A program made the position numbers and the translations under genes. From positions 68,268 to 132,267 of the forward strand of contig JAKELU010000006.1 of the NCBI GenBank assembly GCA_022760735.1: 64,000 nucleotides of DNA, given 5' to 3'. The number at the start of each line of letters is the position of its first letter. The stretch's first letter is position 1. This stretch comes from Firmicutes bacterium FC7 (GTDB lineage: Bacteria > Bacillota > Clostridia > Tissierellales > Tissierellaceae). Below are positions 44,805 to 54,072 of the stretch, one piece after another. The notes under the pieces were generated by a model. The model made no database searches. It worked only from the letters and a program-made list of their open reading frames with translations, and had not been told where the DNA came from.

Positions 44805-46604
44805 ATGACAAATAAAGAAGTTCTTGAAAGAAAAGATATACCTGATGAATTAAAATGGGATTTAGAATCAATGTATGAGAATCTGGAAGCATGGAATAGA
44901 GACTATGATAAAGCAGTTGAATTGGCCAAGAAATTCGAAACTCATAAAGGCAATATAACAAAAAGTGCGGAAAATCTTTATAGTGCTCTTAGAGATAGGG
45001 ATGAACTATATAGACTAGTAGAAAATTTATATTCCTATACCCATTTAAAACTTGATGAGGATACAAGACTTGGTTCATCTCAGGAATTATCTGATAAGGG
45101 TATGGTTCTGATTGTAGATGTAGAAAATAAGACTTCCTTTTTTGTACCAGAGATTCTAACTATTGATGAAGAAACAATTAAGAAATATATAAATGAGAAG
45201 CAAGAATTAAAAGTATATGAGCATTTATTAGAGGATTTAATGAGGCAAAAAGAGCATGTGCTTTCAGCAAGAGAAGAATCAATATTAGCTCAATATGGGG
45301 AAGTTACTGCCGCATCTGAAAAAATATATTCGATGCTAAATGATGCTGATTTAACGTTTCCTACGATTAAAGATGAGAATGGTAATGATGTAGAAATTAC
45401 TACAGGTAATTTTATTCCTCTAATGGAGTCAAAGAATAGAGAAGTTAGAAAAAGTGCTTTTAAAGAACTATATAAGACCTATAATAATTTCAAAAATACA
45501 TTTGCAGCAACTTTAAGTGGAGATATAAAGAAAAATGTTATAAATGCTAGACTTAGAAACTATAAAAATAGTAGAGAAGCTTCATTAAGTGCAAACAATA
45601 TACCTTTAACTGTTTATGATAATCTGATTAAAGGTATCCATGATAATCTAGATACGATGTACAAATATATGGAAATAAGAAAGAGAGCTCTAAAATTAGA
45701 TGAGCTTCATATGTATGATTTATATGTTCCTATCGTACAGGATGTGGATTTTTCAATACCATATGATCAAGGAGTTGAATTAATCAAGAAAGCTTTGGCT
45801 CCTTTAAAGGATGAATATTTATCTGCTATGAATGAAGGATTTAACTCAAGGTGGATAGATATTAAAGAAAATAGGGGTAAACGATCTGGAGCATATTCAG
45901 GGGGGTCTTATGATTCTAAGCCATATATACTACTAAACTATCATGATACACTTGATAATGTGTTTACTGTTGCACATGAAATGGGTCACTCTATGCATAG
46001 CTATTTTACAAGAAAAAATCAACCGTATGTTTATGGAGATTATAGCATTTTTGTTGCTGAAGTAGCATCAACAGCAAATGAAGCATTATTATTGGATTAT
46101 ATGCTAAAAAGTGTAAAAGATAAAAAAGAAAAACTTTATCTTTTAAATCATTATTTAGAATCTTTTAGAACAACAGTATTTAGACAAACAATGTTTGCAG
46201 AATTTGAACAAATCATTCATGAACATATAGAAAGTGGAGGAGCTTTAACTGCAGATTACCTATGCGAGACATACAAGAAATTAAATGAACTATATTATGG
46301 TCCTAATGTAGTAGTAGATGATGAAATAGCAATAGAATGGGCTAGGATTCCTCACTTTTATTATAATTTTTATGTATTCCAATATGCAACAGGATTCTCA
46401 GCTGCAGTAGCTTTAGCGAATAAGATATTAAATGAAGGAGAACTTGCAGTAGATAAATACCTAGCTTTCCTAAAAAGTGGTAGCTCTGATTATCCTATAA
46501 ATGTTCTAAAAAAAGCTGGAGTTGATATGACTACTGAGGAGCCAGTAAATAATGCCATGAATCTATTTAAGCGGTTAGTAGAAGAATTTGATTCGTTAAT
46601 TTAA
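44805..46604 (+). CDS. pepF: Oligoendopeptidase F (M3 metallopeptidase)
   Basis: PepF cuts peptides of about 7-17 residues in the cytoplasm. The zinc motif HEMGHS has His391, Glu392 and His395, with downstream ligand Glu in EVASTANEAL. At 599 residues and with the LKWDLESMYE opening it is a typical family member. AGGAGGA precedes the ATG. It lies 13 bases behind the PBP gene, so it may share that transcript, although a metabolic link with the Opp importer is as likely. A terminator follows. Confidence 0.95.
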   Translation: MTNKEVLERKDIPDELKWDLESMYENLEAWNRDYDKAVELAKKFETHKGNITKSAENLYSALRDRDELYRLVENLYSYTHLKLDEDTRLGSSQELSDKGMVLIVDVENKTSFFVPEILTIDEETIKKYINEKQELKVYEHLLEDLMRQKEHVLSAREESILAQYGEVTAASEKIYSMLNDADLTFPTIKDENGNDVEITTGNFIPLMESKNREVRKSAFKELYKTYNNFKNTFAATLSGDIKKNVINARLRNYKNSREASLSANNIPLTVYDNLIKGIHDNLDTMYKYMEIRKRALKLDELHMYDLYVPIVQDVDFSIPYDQGVELIKKALAPLKDEYLSAMNEGFNSRWIDIKENRGKRSGAYSGGSYDSKPYILLNYHDTLDNVFTVAHEMGHSMHSYFTRKNQPYVYGDYSIFVAEVASTANEALLLDYMLKSVKDKKEKLYLLNHYLESFRTTVFRQTMFAEFEQIIHEHIESGGALTADYLCETYKKLNELYYGPNVVVDDEIAIEWARIPHFYYNFYVFQYATGFSAAVALANKILNEGELAVDKYLAFLKSGSSDYPINVLKKAGVDMTTEEPVNNAMNLFKRLVEEFDSLI

Positions 46605-46626
46605 TGAGTAAATAATATAATAAGGG

Positions 46627-46667
46627 AAAAAGGTTAATGATACTAATTTTTCATTAACCTTTTTTTA
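46627..46667. terminator. Bidirectional terminator between pepF and nadK
   Basis: AAAAGGTTAATGA (46628-46640) pairs with TCATTAACCTTTT (46651-46663) around a ten-base AT-rich loop, with A and T runs on both sides. Confidence 0.9.
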
Positions 46668-47474
46668 TAGAAACTTGTTTTTTAAGTTTTCCCAATAAGA
46701 GTCCTTACTAAAATTCAACTTATAAACTTTTTTATCAGACATTTTCAATGATATGTCTACTATATCATCATATCTAAATTCCATACCATCATTTACTATA
46801 AGAATAGAATTTTCATATCTAAATTCAGGTTTAACAGAAATAATTAAATCACCTGGAATAATCGCACTTGTAGGCAATGACCTAAAGGCTTTAGAGCTAA
46901 TAGGTGAAAGTGGAGTTATCTGTAAACACTTTATAGAAGGATAAACTATGCTGCCTCCACTTGAAAAATTATATGCAGTACTTCCAGCAGGAGTAGATAT
47001 AATTACTCCATCACCACTAAATTTTTGCAGATGATTATTATCAATATACATTGTCAAATGAATGACTTTAGACTTAATGCCTTTAATAACTATTTCATTA
47101 ATTGCAGTTAAGGTAAAGCACTTTTTCTTTGTACAAACTTCAGCATCTAAAAGAGTTATTTCCTCGATATCATATTCCTTATTTACATATCTTTTTACAA
47201 AATCACTAATATTATCTGGTGCAATTTCTTGAAAAAAGCCTAAGTGACCAGTATTTATTCCTACAAAAGGTATTGTTGGAAATTTATTCCTGTGGATGGC
47301 TCTTAAAAACGCACCGTCTCCTCCAATGCAGATATTTAATTCTGCATTTCTGTTATAGTCTTCAGTTCCTAATAATCCGTACTTTTGGAGTTCATCCATG
47401 AGTTTTTTCTTTGTTTTCCTAGATTCATAATTTCTATTTGAAATAATATTTATCAATCGTACATCATTACTCAA
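46665..47474 (-). CDS. nadK: NAD kinase
   Basis: NadK phosphorylates NAD to NADP. The nucleotide motif GGDG is at residues 51-54, NTGHLGFF and GSTAYNFSSGG are the NAD-binding blocks. At 269 residues it is of normal size. It begins with TTG behind GGAGGT on the minus strand and diverges from rluD, with 87 bases between them. It ends at the bidirectional terminator shared with pepF. Confidence 0.95.
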   Translation of the reverse strand: MSNDVRLINIISNRNYESRKTKKKLMDELQKYGLLGTEDYNRNAELNICIGGDGAFLRAIHRNKFPTIPFVGINTGHLGFFQEIAPDNISDFVKRYVNKEYDIEEITLLDAEVCTKKKCFTLTAINEIVIKGIKSKVIHLTMYIDNNHLQKFSGDGVIISTPAGSTAYNFSSGGSIVYPSIKCLQITPLSPISSKAFRSLPTSAIIPGDLIISVKPEFRYENSILIVNDGMEFRYDDIVDISLKMSDKKVYKLNFSKDSYWENLKNKFL

Positions 47475-47561
47475 AATTTTACCTCCGGAGATGACTTGTT
47501 ATTTATTTTTAAATCAACATATATTATATTATATAGTATATCAAAAAGTAAGGTGGTAATT

Positions 47562-48458
47562 ATGAATTTATTAGAGAATGAAAATATTATTAATTTTACA
47601 TATGATTATGATGGATTAAACTTGGAAGAATTTTTAGAAATCAAGGAAGTATCTGGAAGACTATTTAGAAAACTATATAAAGATAGAAAAATTTTAGTCA
47701 ATGGCAAATTTCAAAGGAAGGGTTTAGCCCTTAATTATGGGGATATAGTTAGCTTAGTTATGGAAGATGAGTTTGAGGAAATAGCTCCAGAAATGATGGA
47801 TTTGGATATTATTTATGAAGATCATGATTTATTGATTGTTAATAAGGGACCAAATATGGTTGTACATCCTACAAAATCTCATCAAACTAATACATTAGCA
47901 AATGGGATTAGTTATTATTTTAAGGAGAAGAACATTAGAAAGAAAATTAGATTTGTAAATAGATTGGATATGGATACAACTGGACTTGTAATTGTTGCTA
48001 AAAATTCTTTTGCGCATCAACAAATGGCATTACAATTTGAAGCTAATACAGTTGAAAAGAAATATTTAGCTATTGTACAAGGAGTTATAGAAGAAGACTA
48101 TGGTACAATTGATCAGCCTATTGGAAGAGAAGAAGAAAAAAGTGTAAAAAAGGTAGTTACTGATAAAGGACAAAGTGCTTTAACTAAATTTAAAGTACAG
48201 AAAAGATTCAAAGACGCAACACTTGTTGAAGTGCAAATAATAACAGGAAGATCTCATCAGATAAGGGTTCATATGGATTATATAGGCCATCCGATAATAG
48301 GAGATAGTTTATATAATGAAAAAAGCCAGTATATTGATCGTCAAGCGCTACATTCCTATTATTTAAAAGCAAAGCATCCAAGAACTAAGGAATGTATGGA
48401 ATTTGCTACCCCATTACCTTATGATATGTTAAATTTAATAAACCTAATGACAGATTAA
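47562..48458 (+). CDS. rluD: Pseudouridine synthase, RluD-like
   Basis: The enzyme modifies helix-type uridines in 23S rRNA or a related RNA. An S4 RNA-binding domain (residues about 13-75) is followed by the catalytic NRLDMDTTG and the GRSHQIRVHMDYIGHPIIGD block. ATG 47562 after AAGGTGGT gives 298 residues; the longer frame starting at 47496 has no site. It is divergent from nadK, and its stop overlaps that of the convergent unknown gene by four bases. RluD is the closest E. coli analogue but exact target is inferred. Confidence 0.9.
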   Translation: MNLLENENIINFTYDYDGLNLEEFLEIKEVSGRLFRKLYKDRKILVNGKFQRKGLALNYGDIVSLVMEDEFEEIAPEMMDLDIIYEDHDLLIVNKGPNMVVHPTKSHQTNTLANGISYYFKEKNIRKKIRFVNRLDMDTTGLVIVAKNSFAHQQMALQFEANTVEKKYLAIVQGVIEEDYGTIDQPIGREEEKSVKKVVTDKGQSALTKFKVQKRFKDATLVEVQIITGRSHQIRVHMDYIGHPIIGDSLYNEKSQYIDRQALHSYYLKAKHPRTKECMEFATPLPYDMLNLINLMTD

Positions 48459-49054
48459 TCTTCATTAGGTTTATTATCATTACTTAATAACTTTATAATA
48501 TCAAACATTTTAACCATTTCTTTCATTTTTTCTTTATCTTCCTCACTGCTACCTTCCATTAGAATTTCCAATAGTGTATATATACTTTCTGGATCTGATA
48601 GAGAATTTTTATTAGTCATTATCTTGGAAAAGCTACTTATCATTTTCTTCAACCTGTCTATATTGAGTACTAATTCTAAAGCCATACCGAATTCATCTAA
48701 TTTAGAGTTCTTAACTTCTTCTTGAATTGTATTAACTATTCTATGCAACCTTTCTTTAGATTCTAGGACCATAGGTTTAATATCAATATCATCATAAGAA
48801 TTAATAAATTCCTTTACCTCTAGGATTTTAACTATTTTTTCAGCAATTACAACTGATTTATTTACAGGTACAACATACTCTATAGGAAGTAGTGGAATTA
48901 CCTTTTTAGCAATTTTTATTTTCTCCTTAGTATAAGCATAATTAATTTCTATACTACTTAAATAGTTTCTGACTGTATGTAAAGTATCCTGAGATGATAT
49001 ATTAGACCCTTTATTAATAGCTAACAATAATAGCAATAAGACAGGTGTATCCAT
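48455..49054 (-). CDS. Uncharacterised helical protein
   Basis: A 199-residue protein with a short hydrophobic start (TPVLLLLLLAI) not long enough for a confident signal or membrane helix; the rest is helical, Lys/Glu-rich and without recognised domain. The C-terminus (LLEILMEGSSEEDKEKM, MFDIIKLL) resembles in composition the short gene on the other strand. AGGAGG precedes the ATG. It diverges from the gene at 49195 across a 140-base spacer that carries a perfect inverted repeat. Confidence 0.75.
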   Translation of the reverse strand: MDTPVLLLLLLAINKGSNISSQDTLHTVRNYLSSIEINYAYTKEKIKIAKKVIPLLPIEYVVPVNKSVVIAEKIVKILEVKEFINSYDDIDIKPMVLESKERLHRIVNTIQEEVKNSKLDEFGMALELVLNIDRLKKMISSFSKIMTNKNSLSDPESIYTLLEILMEGSSEEDKEKMKEMVKMFDIIKLLSNDNKPNED

Positions 49055-49096
49055 TTTAAAACCTCCTAATTCCTTATGTTAAACATTATATGCTAA

Positions 49097-49181
49097 TAAG
49101 CTTATTTGTTTACCTAATGATAGTAATAATATAAATTTTATGAACATAAATTAAAATGAGGCTATAACTCAAATAAGCTTA
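49097..49181. repeat. 12-bp inverted repeat in a divergent promoter region
   Basis: TAAGCTTATTTG at 49097-49108 and CAAATAAGCTTA at 49170-49181 are exact reverse complements 61 bases apart. The second copy touches the ribosome binding site of the gene at 49195; the first lies 43 bases from the opposite start. Confidence 0.65.
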
Positions 49182-49194
49182 AGGGGGTAGTGGA

Positions 49195-49476
49195 ATGGAT
49201 AGAGAGCGAGAAGAGTTAATAAATAGTATAAAAAATAATATGCCTGACGAAAAACAGCTGGAGATTGTTGAAAAGATGGCTGAGGATTTAAAGGGAAAAT
49301 CTGAAGAAGAAATACTAGCTGAGATCAAAAAGTTAAATAAGGAAATGGAGAGTAAATTATCACCAGAGAAGTATAAGGAAATTTTGGGAAAACTTGATAA
49401 GATACGTCCAATATTATCAAAAACTCAAAAAAAGAAATTAGATATGCTATTGGAAATACTAAATAACGATAAGTAA
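49195..49476 (+). CDS. Uncharacterised small helical protein
   Basis: A 93-residue charged protein predicted to be entirely helical (repeated Lys/Glu with Leu/Ile spacing), with no known motif and no membrane segment. AAGGGGG at 49180-49186 lies eight bases before the ATG. It is divergent from the gene at 48455, and their shared spacer suggests joint control. A strong terminator follows. No function assigned. Confidence 0.78.
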   Translation: MDREREELINSIKNNMPDEKQLEIVEKMAEDLKGKSEEEILAEIKKLNKEMESKLSPEKYKEILGKLDKIRPILSKTQKKKLDMLLEILNNDK

Positions 49477-49480
49477 GTCA

Positions 49481-49506
49481 AACAGGAGGTATCTCCTGTT
49501 TTTTTG
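49481..49506 (+). terminator. Rho-independent terminator
   Basis: AACAGGAG pairs with CTCCTGTT around a four-base loop, then a run of T. Confidence 0.92.
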
Positions 49507-49711
49507 GTTCACATATGAAGCAGTTCCAATAGAAGGAATTAGACTAAACCCCTTTTAAGGTGTTATAATGAGGTTACGAATTACACTATTCATAATCAAT
49601 TTAGGTAACTAATATTGTGTAAATAAGTGCTAAGTCTTAAATCTCGCCTCTATGCAATTTCTACTGTTACTTAAATGAGTTTTCAAGACGTAAACAGAAA
49701 GGGGAATTAAT

Positions 49712-51451
49712 ATCAAAAATATTAAGCTTATTATCATTGTGCTTATAGTATCAATTGTTGTTACTTCCAGCATCTTTGTTTACTTTAATAATAATAGAGA
49801 AGTTGAAGAATTATCATATACATTATTTTTAAAGCATTTAAAGAGTGGAATAGTTAAAGATGTCTACCTTACAGATTCTCCCAAACTTAAAGTTGTCTTG
49901 GAGAATGGAAATGAATTTTTTACGGATAATCCTCGAGCACAAGGATTTAAGGAGGAACTTCTACTATATAATGTGAATGTAATAGAAAGAAGTCAAACTG
50001 TTGATGATGTTGTCATGCCAGTAATTATATTTGCATCATTGATTTTCATGTTAGTGTATTTTAGAAAAAATATGTTTAAACAAGCCGAAAAAGAAATGGC
50101 AAATATGTCAAATATAGAAAATAGCAACTTAGAAATTAAAATAGGATTTAATGATGTTGCTGGAAATGATGAAGCAAAGGAATCACTAAAAGAGTTAGTT
50201 GAATTTATTAGGAATCCCGACATATTTAAGAAATTTGGAGCTAGATTACCTAGAGGAGTTCTATTATATGGTCCTCCTGGAACTGGTAAGACATTATTGG
50301 CTAAGGCAGTAGCAGGAGAGGCAGATGTTCCTTTTTTCGCTGTTAATGGTTCTGATTTTGTTCAGGTATACGCTGGTTTAGGTGCAAGTCGTATAAGGGA
50401 TTTATTTAAGAAAGCAAAAGAAGCAGAAAAATCTGTAATATTTATAGATGAAATAGATAGCATTGGGAAGAAAAGAAAAGGTGGAAACATAGTAGGTAGC
50501 GAGGAAGGAGACAGAACATTAAATGCTTTACTAGCTGAAATGTCTGGTTTTAAAGAAAATGAAGGTATCATAGTTGTAGCAGCAACTAACCGAATAGACG
50601 TACTAGATGAAGCACTTTTAAGACCAGGAAGATTTGATAGACAGATTGAAGTTGAACTACCAGATGTTAATGCAAGGCATAAAATACTTAATCTCCACGC
50701 TAGAAATAAACCAATTAGTAATGATGTAGATTTAAGGAAAGTAGCTGAAGAAACAGTATACTTCTCAGGTGCAAAGTTAGAGAACCTGATGAATGAAGCT
50801 GCTATGTATGCTATAAAATCTAATGCACAAGAGATTACTAAAGAACATATTGATAAAGCATATTATAAGGTTCTAGTTGGTGATGAAAAACAGGATAGGA
50901 GCTATATTAATAAAAAAGACAAGGAAATCACAGCATATCACGAGGCTGGACATGCATTAGTTGCAAAATTAGTTGATAGCACAAACAGAGTCACTAAAGT
51001 AAGTATTATCCCAAGTACTAAAGGAGTTGGAGGATTTAGCTTAAATATTCCAACCGATAAAATTTATAAAACTAAAAGAGATTTATATGATAATATAATG
51101 ATCGCACTTGGAGGAAGAGCAGCTGAAGAACTAGTATTTGGTAAAGAAAATATAACTTCTGGTGCATCTTCAGACCTTGAGAAGGCGACAGAAATAGCTC
51201 TATCGCTAATAGGAAGTTTAGGTATGGATGAGACCTTTGGTCTTTTAAACATAAATGTATTGATGTCAAGAGATATTAAAGATGATAATAATTTAATAGA
51301 AAGAACTAAAGAAATTCTAGATGAATTATACAAAGAAACTATAGAATTATTAAAAACTTCAAGAGATAAATTAGAAAAAATTTCTCAAGAATTATTGATA
51401 AAAGAGACTATTGATGAGAATGATATAAATAGAATCATTGATTTTAGTTAA
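49712..51451 (+). CDS. ftsH: ATP-dependent zinc metalloprotease FtsH (short form)
   Basis: FtsH degrades membrane and soluble proteins. Numbered from 49712: first membrane helix about 4-23, extracytoplasmic loop 24-98, second helix near 104-121, AAA domain with Walker A GPPGTGKT at 187-194 and Walker [13 protein letters not shown], and zinc motif HEAGH at 410-414. No ATG, GTG or TTG has a ribosome binding site: AGAAAGGGG (49696-49704) is seven bases before ATC 49712, whose reading starts [16 protein letters not shown]. The next usual codon is GTG 49739, which has no site and would shorten the first helix. A rare ATC start is therefore preferred. At 579 residues it is shorter than standard FtsH. 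Confidence 0.9.
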   Translation: MKNIKLIIIVLIVSIVVTSSIFVYFNNNREVEELSYTLFLKHLKSGIVKDVYLTDSPKLKVVLENGNEFFTDNPRAQGFKEELLLYNVNVIERSQTVDDVVMPVIIFASLIFMLVYFRKNMFKQAEKEMANMSNIENSNLEIKIGFNDVAGNDEAKESLKELVEFIRNPDIFKKFGARLPRGVLLYGPPGTGKTLLAKAVAGEADVPFFAVNGSDFVQVYAGLGASRIRDLFKKAKEAEKSVIFIDEIDSIGKKRKGGNIVGSEEGDRTLNALLAEMSGFKENEGIIVVAATNRIDVLDEALLRPGRFDRQIEVELPDVNARHKILNLHARNKPISNDVDLRKVAEETVYFSGAKLENLMNEAAMYAIKSNAQEITKEHIDKAYYKVLVGDEKQDRSYINKKDKEITAYHEAGHALVAKLVDSTNRVTKVSIIPSTKGVGGFSLNIPTDKIYKTKRDLYDNIMIALGGRAAEELVFGKENITSGASSDLEKATEIALSLIGSLGMDETFGLLNINVLMSRDIKDDNNLIERTKEILDELYKETIELLKTSRDKLEKISQELLIKETIDENDINRIIDFS

Positions 51452-51511
51452 TTAGCGATTTAAATTAATAAACAAATAATACCTTGAAGATGGATCAAAA
51501 AAGATATATAA

Positions 51512-51517
51512 TATAAT
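51512..51517 (+). promoter_or_regulatory. -10 element of the 6S RNA gene
   Basis: TATAAT at 51512-51517 lies 6 bases before the predicted RNA start. The -35 is weak (TTGAAG at 51484 is too far, 22 bases). Confidence 0.5.
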
Positions 51518-51522
51518 TAATC

Positions 51523-51695
51523 TATTCTGCGATGTGCGTTATCTCATTTAATTCAACCGACAAAATAGACGCGGGTATCTGCGTTTAGCAGTGGATAACA
51601 GGCCCTCCTTGAAGGGAAGTTAGAAGCTGTTAACAGGAATCCCACCTTGAAGAAGGCGGGCGTGAATTAGTTGAGAAGACGGCATTGTGGGGAAG
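51523..51695 (+). ncRNA. ssrS: 6S RNA (RNA polymerase regulator)
   Basis: About 173 bases between ftsH and a small gene, with no protein frame. The 5' CTGCGATGTGCG (51528-51539) and 3' GACGGCATTGTGGGG (51678-51692) ends can close a long terminal stem and match the conserved GATGTnCG/GnCGGCAT pattern of 6S RNA. The interior has a large mostly helical region with GATAACAGGCCCTCCTTGAAGG, a candidate central bubble stem. 6S RNA binds housekeeping RNA polymerase as a promoter mimic in stationary phase. A terminator follows directly. The call rests on pattern and position only; a covariance search was not possible. Confidence 0.82.
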
Positions 51696-51724
51696 AAACC
51701 CTTAGATTTTCTAAGGGTTTTTTC
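51696..51724 (+). terminator. Terminator of the 6S RNA gene
   Basis: AAACCCTTAGA and TCTAAGGGTTT form an 11-bp stem around a three-base loop, followed by T residues. Confidence 0.92.
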
Positions 51725-51809
51725 GTATATAATAAGTCATTAGTCCATATGTATAATTTATAACAAATTGAGATAAAATAACCAATAAATGATAATGGAG
51801 GTTATGATT

Positions 51810-52016
51810 ATGGACATGACAACAAAAGAAATATTAAAGAAGAAAATTTTAGATGCACAAGAGATGGTTAGAGATTATGAGGTTTATTCCAAAAAGATTG
51901 ATGATATGGAATTGGCAGACCTATTTAAAAATTATGCTGAAGAATGTGGAATTCAAGCCGCAAATTTAATGAAGATATTAAATAAAAAATATGAAAATAC
52001 CAATAAAAACAAATAA
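51810..52016 (+). CDS. Small uncharacterised helical protein
   Basis: A 68-residue soluble protein, predicted as two helices (TTKEILKKKILDAQEMVRDY and a second from residue 34). GGAGG at 51797-51801 is eight bases before ATG 51810; earlier in-frame ATG codons at 51789 to 51804 are less well placed. It has a loose resemblance to small ferritin-like helical hairpins but lacks a clear metal pattern, so I leave it unnamed. Nearest neighbours are 6S RNA and a YtxH gene. Confidence 0.65.
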   Translation: MDMTTKEILKKKILDAQEMVRDYEVYSKKIDDMELADLFKNYAEECGIQAANLMKILNKKYENTNKNK

Positions 52017-52103
52017 CGTTTGATTATGGAAAGGATTTTAGGGTAAAATTATGTATAAGTTTAATTTATGTTATTTTATATTGCTATAAAGGGGTGTGTG
52101 GCT

Positions 52104-52526
52104 ATGAAACTGAATAAGATAATTGAAGAAAAGAGAAAACAGATGGAAAAGGCCAAGAAAAGAGAGGCTGCTAAAAATATAGCTGTTGGAACAGCAATAG
52201 GTACTGCAATAGGAGCTGCTGCTGGTTTATTATTTGCACCAAAGTCCGGTAAAGAAACAAGGGAAGATATAGCAATCAAATCTAAAGAAGTAGCTAGTGC
52301 AGTTAAAAATTCAGCAACCGAGCAGATTGAATCAACAAAGGAATGGTCTGAAAAGATAAAAAATGACTTAAAGCAGAACATGAAGGAATTAAAAGATAGA
52401 AAAAAAGTTAAAGTAGAAGAATTGGCAGATGATGAAATTATTGAAGAGGATAATGAAGGTATGGCATCTGTAGAGGAGATATTAAACGAGAGCAATAAGG
52501 AAACAAAAGACGAATTTAATAGTTAA
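52104..52526 (+). CDS. YtxH-domain protein
   Basis: A 140-residue protein with the YtxH signature: a glycine-alanine-rich membrane segment (GTAIGTAIGAAAGLLFAP, about residues 32-49) followed by KSGKETRE and a long helical tail that ends in acidic residues. The family is linked to general stress in Bacillus but has no defined activity. ATG 52104 has GGGGTGTG before it. It is followed after 28 bases by a DUF948-type gene, a pairing seen repeatedly in Firmicutes. Confidence 0.88.
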   Translation: MKLNKIIEEKRKQMEKAKKREAAKNIAVGTAIGTAIGAAAGLLFAPKSGKETREDIAIKSKEVASAVKNSATEQIESTKEWSEKIKNDLKQNMKELKDRKKVKVEELADDEIIEEDNEGMASVEEILNESNKETKDEFNS

Positions 52527-52554
52527 ACAAATCTTATACAAAGGAGGAAAAGTA

Positions 52555-53028
52555 ATGAACGCAAGCCTTACTGTACAGGATTTGTTTACGTTAGTTTTAT
52601 TCCTGCTGGGAATTGGAGTTCTAACCTATTTAATCATAGTACTTAACAAAATAAATAAAATATTAGGTCAAGCTAAAAATATATTTGATGCCAATTTAAA
52701 GGAAATAGATATAACGATTAAACAATTACCTGAAATATCGGAAAATGTAAAAGACATTACAAAAGAAGCAAAAGAAGCATTGGAAGTCCTTGAACCTGAG
52801 ATAAGTGGATTAGTAAAGAATATGAATTCAATAACCTCTAAGGTGGAGGACATTACTACCGTAATTGATGAAACTACTCATAAGGTTGGAGATACAGTGG
52901 AAGTTGTTTCAGATAGTATTTCTGAAACGGCAGTAGCATTTCAGCTAAATGCAAAGAATATAACAGAATATATTAATTTAATTAAAGAAATAATAGAAAT
53001 GATAAAGAAAGCATTGCAAAGAAATTGA
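52555..53028 (+). CDS. DUF948-type membrane-anchored coiled-coil protein
   Basis: A 157-residue protein with one N-terminal membrane helix (about 11-30) and a long amphipathic, Val/Ile/Lys/Glu-rich tail with heptad-like spacing, the layout of DUF948 general stress proteins. AAAGGAGGAAA precedes the ATG. It probably works with the YtxH protein, as the two genes form one transcript that ends at the terminator just downstream. Confidence 0.85.
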   Translation: MNASLTVQDLFTLVLFLLGIGVLTYLIIVLNKINKILGQAKNIFDANLKEIDITIKQLPEISENVKDITKEAKEALEVLEPEISGLVKNMNSITSKVEDITTVIDETTHKVGDTVEVVSDSISETAVAFQLNAKNITEYINLIKEIIEMIKKALQRN

Positions 53029-53032
53029 GATT

Positions 53033-53058
53033 AGAACCCAAAATTGGGTTCTTTTTTA
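53033..53058 (+). terminator. Rho-independent terminator
   Basis: AGAACCCAA and TTGGGTTCT pair with a two-base loop, followed by six T. Confidence 0.92.
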
Positions 53059-53066
53059 ATAATATA

Positions 53067-53094
53067 TTGATTCAAAATAAAAGATTGATATACT
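53067..53094 (+). promoter_or_regulatory. Promoter of the lipid kinase unit
   Basis: TTGATT (53067-53072) and TATACT (53089-53094) are 16 bases apart, 44 bases before the gene at 53139. Confidence 0.6.
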
Positions 53095-53138
53095 AAATAT
53101 AAAGACTATTAAATACTTTTTGGTATTAGGAGATAATT

Positions 53139-54029
53139 ATGGAAATTAAGAGTGTTAAGTTTATTATAAATCCTTCTTCAGGTAGACAAATGATGGAAAG
53201 AAAAATAGATGCTTTATGTAAGATGCTGTTAGATGATGGATATATTGTTGCAAAATATTTTACTAAAAAGAAGAATGATGCAATGAATGAAGCACAGTTA
53301 AGTTGTAAGGCTGGATTTGACTTGATTGTTGCTTGTGGTGGGGATGGGACTGTAAATGAAGTAGTTAAAGGGATAATGAATAGCAGCAGAAAGATACCTT
53401 TAGCTATATTAGCTAGCGGAACTGTTAATGATTTTGCCAAATATTTAAATCTGCCAAAAACAGCATCCGAATTTTTTAAAATGATTAAAAGACAAAAAAT
53501 AATAAATATCGATATTGGCAAGGTAAATGATGATTATTTTGTAAATGTGGCTGCTGGTGATTTATTAACAAATGTAGGTTATCAAGTTCCAACTGATATG
53601 AAGGCTCTCTTAGGAAGAATGGCCTATTATTTTGAGGGTATTAAAGAACTCACTCAACAAAATTTGGACCATATAAACGTCAAAATTAATAGTGAAGAAT
53701 ATAGTAACCAGGAAGATATTTTATTATTTATTATATCTAATAGCTCTTCCATCGGAGGCTTTAAAAAATTAGCACCTGAAGCTGATGTATTAGATGGATT
53801 ATTAGATGTTGTTATAATTAAGAAATCAGCTATAACTGATTTAGCAAATATATTTATAAATATTTTAACAGGGGATCACATAAATCATCCTAATGTGATT
53901 TATTATAAGACAAAGGAAGTATTTATAGAGTCTAAAAATGATGTGGATATAGATGTTGATGGGGAATATGGTGGAAAACTACCTGCTAAATTTCAGGTAA
54001 TTCCAAAAGGGTTAAAAATTTTAATATAG
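53139..54029 (+). CDS. Diacylglycerol/lipid kinase family protein (DgkB/YegS-like)
   Basis: A 296-residue cytoplasmic kinase that phosphorylates a diacylglycerol-like lipid. The nucleotide motif GGDGTVNEV starts at residue 67, the NPSSG at 11-15 and GTVNDFA blocks are typical, and GEYGGKLPAKFQV is the C-terminal beta-sandwich. AGGAG precedes the ATG. The exact lipid is not known. Downstream genes marR and the giant signalling protein follow with short gaps and may share the transcript. Confidence 0.9.
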   Translation: MEIKSVKFIINPSSGRQMMERKIDALCKMLLDDGYIVAKYFTKKKNDAMNEAQLSCKAGFDLIVACGGDGTVNEVVKGIMNSSRKIPLAILASGTVNDFAKYLNLPKTASEFFKMIKRQKIINIDIGKVNDDYFVNVAAGDLLTNVGYQVPTDMKALLGRMAYYFEGIKELTQQNLDHINVKINSEEYSNQEDILLFIISNSSSIGGFKKLAPEADVLDGLLDVVIIKKSAITDLANIFINILTGDHINHPNVIYYKTKEVFIESKNDVDIDVDGEYGGKLPAKFQVIPKGLKILI

Positions 54030-54072
54030 AAACTCAAAGCAGTTTTATTAATGCATAAGGGAGGTATAGTAT

